Part shown: in pieces, positions 26,206 through 33,871 of the stretch
How positions within the stretch are numbered: position 1 is the first letter of the stretch
How the letters are laid out: each line of letters starts with the position of its first letter
NCBI RefSeq assembly: GCF_014695375.1
Contig: NZ_JACJOG010000012.1
Location: 1 to 64,000, forward strand
Length of the DNA: 64,000 nucleotides
Reading direction: 5' to 3'
Origin: Coleofasciculus sp. FACHB-T130
GTDB taxonomy: Bacteria; Cyanobacteriota; Cyanobacteriia; Cyanobacteriales; FACHB-T130
Made by a program: the position numbers and the translations under genes
The notes under the pieces: model-generated
What the model was told of the DNA's origin: nothing
The model's input: the letters and a program-made list of their open reading frames with translations, nothing else
Databases searched by the model: none

Positions 26206-27249
26206 ATGTTTTCTGCTCAAACTAGGACTTTAGTTGGTACGATAGGCGCGATCGCCACAGTCATCGCTACGAGCGTTACAATTCCACCAAGCAACATCAA
26301 GGCATACGCGGCTCCAATCGATGCTTCTGTTGCAGTAGCGAACTTAAACGCTTGGGAAAACGCTCAACTAGAACGCACCCTCAGAGGGCATTCAAATTGG
26401 GTAAATGCTGTCGCCATTAGCCCTGATGGAACAACTTTAGCCAGTGGCAGTTCTGACAACACGATCAAACTTTGGAATCTTTCCAGCGGACAAGAAATTG
26501 GCACCCTTACCGGGCATTTCAAACCAATTTTCACAATTGCATATAGCCCCAATGGGCAGCTTCTCGCTAGCGGCTCTCAGGATAATACAATCAAAATCTG
26601 GAATCTTGCTACAGGTCAAGTAATCCGCACTCTCAGGGGGCATTCTAGCTCCATTGATTCGGTCGTTTTCAGTCCTGACGGGCAGTTTATTGCCAGTGGA
26701 GGTAAGGACGACACGATCAAGATTTGGAATCTGACTTCCGGCGAGCAAATTTTAAGCCTCACAGGTCATGCTAATGGGATTGATGTTGTTGCCTTTACCC
26801 CAGATGGGCAGACCCTCGTGAGTGGTTCTGAGGACAAAACGATCAAAGTTTGGGATTTATCTACAGGTCAAGTCATCCGCACCTTGAGAAAACATACAAA
26901 TGCGGTTCATTCCTTGGCAATTACCCCAGATGGACAGACACTTATAAGTGGGGGCTTTGACAAAACTATCTACCTTTGGGATATGACCACATGGCAGCTC
27001 AAAGGTCGCCTGAGAGGGCATGCAGACATGGTTTATGCAGTTGCTATTAGTTCGGATGGACAGTTTCTCGCTAGTGGTAGCGAAGATAGAACAATTAAAA
27101 TTTGGAGCCTAAAAACTGGGAAACAAATTACAACGCTGACGGGTGATTCTAGTGCAATTTATTCCCTCTCTATCAGCCAAGATGGACAGACGATTGCAAC
27201 GGGTAGTTATGACAAAAACATCCGAATTTGGCGAACGCAGGGACTTTAA
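26206..27249 (+). CDS. Exported-looking seven-bladed WD40 repeat protein
   Basis: 347 residues from the ATG at 26206; an upstream in-frame ATG at 26170 would add 12. An N-terminal hydrophobic stretch (LVGTIGAIATVIATSVTIPP) followed by AYAAP looks like a cleavable signal peptide. Seven WD40 repeats follow at about 42-residue intervals, each with a GH or related dipeptide and a final IKIW or similar, giving one complete beta propeller. The last blade has GD in place of GH. WD40 propellers bind proteins; export suggests a periplasmic scaffold. It is paralogous to the gene at 28236. Function unknown. Confidence 0.82.
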   Translation: MFSAQTRTLVGTIGAIATVIATSVTIPPSNIKAYAAPIDASVAVANLNAWENAQLERTLRGHSNWVNAVAISPDGTTLASGSSDNTIKLWNLSSGQEIGTLTGHFKPIFTIAYSPNGQLLASGSQDNTIKIWNLATGQVIRTLRGHSSSIDSVVFSPDGQFIASGGKDDTIKIWNLTSGEQILSLTGHANGIDVVAFTPDGQTLVSGSEDKTIKVWDLSTGQVIRTLRKHTNAVHSLAITPDGQTLISGGFDKTIYLWDMTTWQLKGRLRGHADMVYAVAISSDGQFLASGSEDRTIKIWSLKTGKQITTLTGDSSAIYSLSISQDGQTIATGSYDKNIRIWRTQGL

Positions 27250-27403
27250 ATTGAATAGCTAAAAACTAAAATCTGGGCTAAAAGCTTAAACCCATTGAAG
27301 CGAGTTTTAGCTTCCCCACGAAACTTTTAGCTTGACCAATGCTATAAATGTCGCTCGTTGACGTACATCTTGAATCGTCACACTTGAGAGGCATACCTGC
27401 AAA

Positions 27404-27436
27404 AAAAAGGCTTAAGCATTATGCTTAAGCCTTTTT
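27404..27436. terminator. Hairpin terminator between WD40 and RRM genes
   Basis: AAAAAGGCTTAAGCAT (27404-27419) and its complement (27421-27436) form a long stem with A- and T-rich ends on both strands. It would act in both directions between the convergent WD40 gene (plus) and RNA-binding gene (minus). Confidence 0.75.
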
Positions 27437-27538
27437 AAATTTAAGACGAGTAACTGAAACTAATTGCGCTTACAAATTACTCAGCCCTTTTTGTCTCAGC
27501 TTTTTCAAGGAAAAACTAAAAAGGTTTAGCTTCAAAGC

Positions 27539-27841
27539 TTAGTAGCGGCGAGAAAAGCTGTTGTTTCCGCGACCACCACCACCAGAGGGGCCTCTATCTT
27601 CTTTGGGCTTCGCCTTGTTAACTTTCAAGTCGCGACCCATCCATTCAGCGCCGTCAAGCGCTTCAATGGCAGCTGTTTCTTCAGCTTCTGTACCCATTTC
27701 TACGAAACCAAAGCCACGTAGACGACCTGTTTCCCGGTCAGTGGGTAGCTGGACGCGCTTTACAGAACCATACTCTGCAAAAACCCCAGTTAGGTCTTCT
27801 TGCGTAACTTCGTAGGATAGATTGCCTACATAAATAGACAT
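27539..27841 (-). CDS. RRM-domain RNA-binding protein (Rbp type)
   Basis: 100 residues with one RRM. RNP2 is IYVGNL (about 3-8) and RNP1 is RGFGFVEM (about 43-50). A Gly-rich tail (SGGGGRGNNSFSRRY) follows, as in cyanobacterial cold-inducible Rbp proteins, which bind U-rich RNA and aid mRNA localisation or stability in the cold. A long leader of several hundred bases (27842-28235) fits the cold-regulated members. It lies between two WD40 paralogs, convergent with the first and divergent from the second. Confidence 0.92.
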   Translation of the reverse strand: MSIYVGNLSYEVTQEDLTGVFAEYGSVKRVQLPTDRETGRLRGFGFVEMGTEAEETAAIEALDGAEWMGRDLKVNKAKPKEDRGPSGGGGRGNNSFSRRY

Positions 27842-28235
27842 AGATTGTCTCCAAAATCAGAGGGGTGAAGAGATTTGAATTTCGGAGAGAAGCCTGTCAA
27901 GACCAAAAGGAAAACACCTATCAATACTATAAACAAACACTGCAACCGAATTTATTCTCACTTATTACGGTAGCACAACAGATTCTGGAATGGGGCTTTT
28001 GGTATCTAAGTTTTCCCCAACTAATCTTTAAAGTTTGACCGAGTATAGCTTCTAGCTAATTTCCCGGATTCGGAAAAGTCCGAGCGATCGCTTTCCTTGC
28101 GACTGCATACTTCTAAGAAATTTGCAACGGTAACATTACATAAATTCTCTAATTCTGGGCACACAGGTAAATCAACAACGTCTCAGTGTAAAGCAACACA
28201 TTTTTGTAGTGTGCGTTGTGTCCCAATTTACTAAA
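27842..28235. other. Divergent intergenic region between RRM and WD40 genes
   Basis: 394 bases with no coding frame. It should hold the leader and promoter of the RRM gene and the promoter of the WD40 gene. A HIP1 site appears near 28084-28091. No other motif stands out. Confidence 0.3.
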
Positions 28236-29300
28236 ATGACAAATCAGCAAATTTCCGCTAAGGTTTTCACGGCGCTGATCGTGGTGGCAACGATTGGCGT
28301 TTCTGCAATGCCTATGTTTAAAGCAGTATCTCAGCCGCCTGTCATTCCATCTACCTTAACGGCTCAAATACCCACCAACACTTGGCAAAATGTGCGACCG
28401 ATTCGCACCATCGAGGCTCATTCAGGGAGCGTGGGAGCGATCGCGATCGCTCCCAACGGACAGCTAATGGTTAGTGGTAGCGATGATGGCACGATCAAAG
28501 TATGGAATCCGAAAACGGGTCAACCAATTCGCACCCTAACTGGGCATACTGACACCATTTGGGCACTTGCGATTAGTCCTAATGGGCAAACCCTCGCCAG
28601 CAGTAGCGCGACCAACGATGGCTCGCTAAAACTGTGGAATTTAAAAACTGGCAAGGTAATCCGGACTATCACGCGGGATTGGTACGTTAAATCTCTCGCC
28701 TTTAGCCCAGATGGAGAGCGCCTTGCGATTGGTAGCTGGAACATGACTGCACGGAACGCAGAGATTGAAGTGTGGAATGCACGCACGGGTAAATCGATCT
28801 ATAGCTTCCAGGGATCTCCTCAGTCGAATTTAATGGTCGCCTTTAGTCCCGATGGAAAAACTCTCGCTAGTGGGAATGAAGACAGTACGATCCAAGTATG
28901 GGATCTTAGGTCAGGCAAACCCATTCGCACCATCAACAATGGAGAGGCTGTCAGAGCGATCGCTTTTGGTCGAGATAGCAAAACCCTTGTCAGCGAGACT
29001 TATAACCAAATCGTCAAAATCTGGAATCTGCAAACCGGCGAACTCATCTCTACACCGATTAAGGATTCAGGCACCGTTTTCGTGAATGCTGTTGCTTTGC
29101 ATCCAAATAATCGGATACTTGCAAGTGCATTAGGCGGATCGGAAGGCAGTTTAAACTTAGTTGATTTGCAAACTGGTAATATAATCAATCCTTTTACAGG
29201 GTCTTTTAACGTTATCTCCTCACTCGCATTCACCCCGAACGGGCAGACTCTTGTTAGTGGTAATTTTGACGGAACAATTACCTTCTGGGAACCCCAATAG
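28236..29300 (+). CDS. Exported-looking WD40 repeat protein, second copy
   Basis: 354 residues from the ATG at 28236 (MTNQQISAKVFTALIVVATIG); the frame begins nine codons earlier, but the inner Met gives a normal signal peptide, with a hydrophobic core at about 9-30. Seven WD40-like repeats follow, more diverged than in the first copy: blades 3, 5 and 6 lack GH, and blades 2, 3 and 6 carry insertions. It shares repeat style and signal with the protein at 26206, so the two arose by duplication, with the RRM gene now between them. Likely a periplasmic propeller; role unknown. Confidence 0.8.
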   Translation: MTNQQISAKVFTALIVVATIGVSAMPMFKAVSQPPVIPSTLTAQIPTNTWQNVRPIRTIEAHSGSVGAIAIAPNGQLMVSGSDDGTIKVWNPKTGQPIRTLTGHTDTIWALAISPNGQTLASSSATNDGSLKLWNLKTGKVIRTITRDWYVKSLAFSPDGERLAIGSWNMTARNAEIEVWNARTGKSIYSFQGSPQSNLMVAFSPDGKTLASGNEDSTIQVWDLRSGKPIRTINNGEAVRAIAFGRDSKTLVSETYNQIVKIWNLQTGELISTPIKDSGTVFVNAVALHPNNRILASALGGSEGSLNLVDLQTGNIINPFTGSFNVISSLAFTPNGQTLVSGNFDGTITFWEPQ

Positions 29301-29318
29301 TTATACTTTTTCACTTTT

Positions 29319-29348
29319 GCCTGAAGTGAGATTGGCATCGCTTCAGGC
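29319..29348. terminator. Short hairpin between WD40 and sucrose synthase genes
   Basis: GCCTGAAG (29319-29326) and CTTCAGGC (29341-29348) form an eight-bp stem with a 14-base loop, followed by TCTATTTCCCTT. It is 18 bases past the WD40 stop codon. A further imperfect inverted repeat (about 29430-29505) lies just past the sucrose synthase stop on the other strand. Confidence 0.4.
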
Positions 29349-29518
29349 TCTATTTCCCTTCTCTTGCGTAGGAAAAGCCCGACTCTAGACACATTGGTTA
29401 AGAATGTTATCTGCGACCTTCTCTTAGCTCCCAATAAATTGGGGGTTGGAGGGATCGAAACGTAATGCAAATCACGTCAGATCCCCCTAGCATCCAATTT
29501 ATTAAGAGGAGAAACTCC

Positions 29519-31939
29519 CTATCGCTGCATTTGCTGTTCCAACAGTTTCTGCGCTCTCGGCTTGTAAATTAAATAGAACAACGCCTCAATGTAACGCAGT
29601 AGATCTTCGCGGTTCTCCTTGGAAGTATAATTCCAGAAGCCGTAAATTCGAGCTAAAGATAGAAGTTTGGTTGTGTGAATCTTCCACGTATAAGTGCTAT
29701 AAACTCGATCAATCGCTCGTGTAGAAATTTCGTACCAGTAGTTAGGATTTTGGTCGCACTTAGAGACAAACTCCAGGATTTTTTCCGCCATTTCTTCAAG
29801 ATGCGTCGGGTTAATGTAGAACCCATTAAACTTATCCTGAATAATCTCTAACGGGCCACCGAATTGAGTAGCAAATGTCGGTAAACCAGAAATCATTGCC
29901 TCCAAAATGGTCAGACCAAAAGCTTCAAACAGCGCTGGTTGAACAAAGACACCTTGGCGATCGGCAATCACCCGATAAATTTCACCGGAGTCGGTTTTAG
30001 AAAGGCGCACGCCTAGCCAGCGAATTTTACCTTGTAGATTGTACTTTTCAATGATTTGGTAAAGCTTAACAATTTCATCTTTTTCTTCGTTATCGCTTGA
30101 TTCCTCAACGCGCAACTTCCCAGCAACTAAAATTAAGTTGCAATGTTCTTGTAAAGCTTCGTTCTTGCCAAAACACTCAGCCAATCCGGTAAGATTTTTG
30201 ATTCGGTCGAGACGAGCCATTGAGAAGAGAGGGCGCTTGTTCGGATCGTCCAATTTCCCTAAAATTTGGGACGGATCTTCGAGGGTAAAGAGCATCTCCT
30301 CGATCCGGGCGCGATCGCTCGGTATGCGATCTTCGGTACGCGAATAGGGAAAATAAGCATTTTCATTTACTCCAGGCGGCACCACGTTGAATTTGGGGCT
30401 AAATAGCTCAACTCCGCTCACTACATGGTACAAATCCGGCATCGTGAAACACTTGTAAGATTCATACTGTCCCACACTATCCGGCGTTCCGACAATTTCT
30501 TGATAAGTACTGCTAATGATGAAATTTGCAGCATTCATCGCAATTAAATCGGCAGTGAATTGTAGGGAGAAATGATACTTTTCTTCCAAGTCGTTCCAGT
30601 AGAGGTTACTGAAAAGATATTTAGATTTTTCTAAGGCGTGGGCAATGTTGCATTGAGTCACCTTCAAGCGACGCGCCAGTAAAAATGCCACCAAATTACC
30701 GTCGGAATAATTTCCGACAATTAAGTCGGGCTTACCTTGAAATTCTGCCAGCAGCTCTTTTTCCGAGTCGATGGCATAGCTTTCTAGATAAGGCCAAAAC
30801 TCAAACCGGGAAATCCAGTTTTGAGTCACTTTGGGATTAAACTCTCGCAAAGGCACTCGCAAAATCCAAGCATTATCTGTGCCGTGAACTTTTTCTAAGC
30901 GTTGGTTACACAAAGTACCATCGCTATTCGGAATTAAGCGAGAGAGAATAATTACTTTCGGCTCAACACCTAGAACATCCAACCCAGCCAGCGAGAGGTC
31001 TTCTTGCATCTGCTGTTCGAGACTCTTGGCTTGGTCGAGGACGTAAACGACCTGTCCGCCAGTATCCGGACGTCCCAAGACACCTTCTTGCCCAAACCAA
31101 CCGTGGGGAGACACGAGGACAATCCGGAAGACCATTGGAATCCGGGAGAGAAAAGCTTCTAGAGTCTGATGATCGGGGGAGTCGAGGAGTTCATCAAGAA
31201 TTTCTAGAGTTTCCCGCACCCGTCCGGCGGTGTTTCCCCACCCAGGCTCAAAGCCCATTGCTTGCAAATCATACCGAAATTCATCGTAGCTTTGCTCAAA
31301 AGGGCGATCGCCCAAAAATCCCAAAGCTTGCTTGACACGACTAGAAAGTTGCTGCTGCGATTTAATTCGCCCGTTGATCAGCAGTTGCAGATTGTTATAG
31401 GAATGGACGCTTAAAAATTGAAACAAGCTCTCCAGCCATTGTCCGGGGTCTTGAAAGAGTTTGCTCGATAAATAACGGTTGAGATACTGTACCCCCTTAC
31501 CAATATTTTTAGGGTCGCGAATGGTCGGGGTATAGTCGTAAAACGGCTGAAAATCGAGTTCTAGGATGTCGCCTTCCTGGGGATGGAAGCGATTCACCAG
31601 GCGATCGCGTACATCCAGCAGTTCTTGCACCGTCATTGGTTCGACAATTAAATCTTCCGTTAACCGATAGATTTCTTGAGAAGCAATGGTTGGGCGGACG
31701 ATCAAACAGATGTTTCCATCCTCCCGAATAATTTCTTGAGTGTAGTAAATTAATTTACCTAAATGGGAGGATTGGTCAAAATGTTCAGGCTTTTGGTGAT
31801 TTGTGCAGTATTCGGAAAAAGCATTGAGAATGTCGTTTCTCAGTAAATACGACTTGTCCTGTTGGCGTAACTCACTCACAAATTGGCGCAGATCGATTTT
31901 TTCATCACTCTCTAAAACAGCCTGAATCAAATCGGACAT
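29519..31939 (-). CDS. susA: Sucrose synthase
   Basis: 806 residues, the usual length. Sucrose synthase reversibly converts sucrose plus a nucleoside diphosphate to NDP-glucose and fructose; in cyanobacteria it mainly cleaves sucrose and supplies ADP-glucose for glycogen. The N-terminal regulatory region (about 1-240) is present. The GT-B core begins at RIVLVSPHGWFGQEGVLGRP and DTGGQVVYVLDQ, and the C-terminal domain has the E-x7-E motif in FEAFGLTILEAMISGLP. No serine phosphorylation motif of plant type is evident at the N-terminus. It is monocistronic; the carboxypeptidase gene lies upstream on the same strand. Confidence 0.95.
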   Translation of the reverse strand: MSDLIQAVLESDEKIDLRQFVSELRQQDKSYLLRNDILNAFSEYCTNHQKPEHFDQSSHLGKLIYYTQEIIREDGNICLIVRPTIASQEIYRLTEDLIVEPMTVQELLDVRDRLVNRFHPQEGDILELDFQPFYDYTPTIRDPKNIGKGVQYLNRYLSSKLFQDPGQWLESLFQFLSVHSYNNLQLLINGRIKSQQQLSSRVKQALGFLGDRPFEQSYDEFRYDLQAMGFEPGWGNTAGRVRETLEILDELLDSPDHQTLEAFLSRIPMVFRIVLVSPHGWFGQEGVLGRPDTGGQVVYVLDQAKSLEQQMQEDLSLAGLDVLGVEPKVIILSRLIPNSDGTLCNQRLEKVHGTDNAWILRVPLREFNPKVTQNWISRFEFWPYLESYAIDSEKELLAEFQGKPDLIVGNYSDGNLVAFLLARRLKVTQCNIAHALEKSKYLFSNLYWNDLEEKYHFSLQFTADLIAMNAANFIISSTYQEIVGTPDSVGQYESYKCFTMPDLYHVVSGVELFSPKFNVVPPGVNENAYFPYSRTEDRIPSDRARIEEMLFTLEDPSQILGKLDDPNKRPLFSMARLDRIKNLTGLAECFGKNEALQEHCNLILVAGKLRVEESSDNEEKDEIVKLYQIIEKYNLQGKIRWLGVRLSKTDSGEIYRVIADRQGVFVQPALFEAFGLTILEAMISGLPTFATQFGGPLEIIQDKFNGFYINPTHLEEMAEKILEFVSKCDQNPNYWYEISTRAIDRVYSTYTWKIHTTKLLSLARIYGFWNYTSKENREDLLRYIEALFYLIYKPRAQKLLEQQMQR

Positions 31940-32123
31940 GACAACTCCCTAGATTAGTTCAATAACATTCACAAAGACTAAACTACAAAATGTTTTTCCT
32001 GGTGACGCCCTTCCGAAGGTGGAAGGAGTACGTCTCAAACCAAAATTAATTCACCGTTCATCTTTCTTAAGAGTGAATCGGCTAGGCTATGCCTAGCCTA
32101 GCTTCTTTTCACGCTATTGTGTA

Positions 32124-33647
32124 TCACAAAGCGTAAATTTCTCCGTATTTTTGCTGAATATAACGAATCAAGGGATTAATACTCAAACAATTGCCAGTGA
32201 CGCGCTCGATAATTTCAGCGGCGGTATATTTCTGTCCGTGTTGGTAAATATTCTCTCTCAGCCAATTATGTAGAGTGCTGAACTTCCCTTGCTCGATTTC
32301 GGTAGGAATTTGGGGATTTGCCTTGAGTGCAGCTTCAAAAAACTGGGCGCTCATCATGTTGCCAAGAGTATATCCTTGGAACATTCCGCCGATGCTACCC
32401 GTGTACCAATGGACATCCTGCATGACGCCAACGCTGTCGTTGGGGGGGATAACACCCAAGTCCGATCTGTAGCGTTCGTTCCATGCTTCCGGGAGATCGC
32501 GCACTGCTAGGTTGCCTTCGAGCAGCGCCAATTCCAAGTCAAAGCGGATCATGACGTGCAGGTTGTAGGTGACTTCGTCGGCATCGGTGCGGATGAGCGA
32601 TCGCTCGACTTTATTAATCCCTCGGTAGAATGTCTCCAGAGGTACATTACTGAGTTGATTTGGGAAAGCTGCTTGCAGTTGCGGATAGCAGAATTTCCAG
32701 AAGTGGCGGCTGCGTCCCACCTGATTTTCCCATAGCCGTGATTGGCTTTCATGCACACCAGATGAGGTACCGGTGGCTAAAGGCGTCCCTTCATATTCTG
32801 GGTTAATCCCTTGCTCGTACAAGGCGTGTCCCATCTCGTGAATGGTGCTAAACAGTGCCTCATTCAGATCGTTTTCTCTGACGCGGGTAGTAATTCGCAC
32901 ATCCCCAATCGAGAAATTGGTCATAAATGGGTGCAGTGTTTTATCTTGCCGTCCCCGTTGGAAGTCATATCCAATCTGTTCGATAACCTTTAAGCTAAAC
33001 GCTAGCTGTTCGGCTTCTGGAAAAGTTTGGTGCAAGCAACTATCATCGGCAATCGGTTGGGAAGCGATCGCATTTACAATCGGAACCAGTTCTTGACGGA
33101 GTTCCGCAAAGAGCGATCGCACGGTTGAAGCCTTCATCCCGTAATCGGCACCGTCAATCAGCGGATCTGCAATATGCTCGTAGCCAGAGAAAAAGCTAGC
33201 ATAGTCGCGGCACATATCTAGCGTTTTTTCCAGATAAGGCTGCACGGCGGCAAAGTTATTTTCCGGACGCGCTTTTGCCCAAGCACCATAAGACTGAGTT
33301 CGGTGGAGAGACATTTTTGCCATAAAATCTGCTGGCACCCGCACCGCGCGATCGTAGCTGCGTCTGACGACACGAATTAGGCTGGCTTCATCAGAGTCAT
33401 AGGACAAGCTTTCCTCATAGGGACGCAAATCTTCCAACAGTTGCGCGATCGCTGGATCGGTAAACTTAGTATGGGCAATTTGCCGCAGAGTCGCCATCTG
33501 CCGCCCTCTCGCCGCTGCACCCCCAGGCGGCATATAGGTTGCCTGATCCCAGTAGAGTAGGGAAGACGCTGAATTAATGTCATCAATTTCGGTGAGGTGG
33601 GTTTTGAGTTCTTGAAGTTTGGGGTGAGTCTTGTCCAGAGTCTGCAT
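32124..33647 (-). CDS. M32 family metallocarboxypeptidase
   Basis: 507 residues, the length of Taq-type carboxypeptidases. The zinc-binding HExxH motif is HEMGHALYEQG (about 269-279) and the third ligand lies in HESQSRLWENQVGRS. Supporting motifs are DVRITTRV and the C-terminal YIQQKYGEIYAL. It removes C-terminal amino acids with broad specificity, in the cytosol (no signal peptide). It lies 184 bases upstream of susA on the same strand; a short hairpin (GGCTAGGC/GCCTAGCC, 32080-32098) separates them, so co-transcription is uncertain. Confidence 0.92.
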   Translation of the reverse strand: MQTLDKTHPKLQELKTHLTEIDDINSASSLLYWDQATYMPPGGAAARGRQMATLRQIAHTKFTDPAIAQLLEDLRPYEESLSYDSDEASLIRVVRRSYDRAVRVPADFMAKMSLHRTQSYGAWAKARPENNFAAVQPYLEKTLDMCRDYASFFSGYEHIADPLIDGADYGMKASTVRSLFAELRQELVPIVNAIASQPIADDSCLHQTFPEAEQLAFSLKVIEQIGYDFQRGRQDKTLHPFMTNFSIGDVRITTRVRENDLNEALFSTIHEMGHALYEQGINPEYEGTPLATGTSSGVHESQSRLWENQVGRSRHFWKFCYPQLQAAFPNQLSNVPLETFYRGINKVERSLIRTDADEVTYNLHVMIRFDLELALLEGNLAVRDLPEAWNERYRSDLGVIPPNDSVGVMQDVHWYTGSIGGMFQGYTLGNMMSAQFFEAALKANPQIPTEIEQGKFSTLHNWLRENIYQHGQKYTAAEIIERVTGNCLSINPLIRYIQQKYGEIYAL

Positions 33648-33871
33648 GATTCGCTGTTGATACTCGTTTCCTATAGTGTGGCGCAGGACGAGCGAATATC
33701 AGTTCAACCACCGTCCGCGATAGGTCACTTTCCCCAGCTTGCTCAAGGCGAATTTACTAAAAGGGGATATTGCCAGGGGAGTTGACCATTTTTGCAGTAA
33801 ACTTGCAGCCTTAAATTCTGCTAGTGCAAATCCTGTAGTACCGCCCGCGAGAATCTATTGGCATTTGCCAG

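Noticed and set aside
29430-29505. Imperfect inverted repeat after sucrose synthase as insertion element
   Set aside because: Arms are imperfect, no target-site duplication is visible and it fits a 3' end structure.
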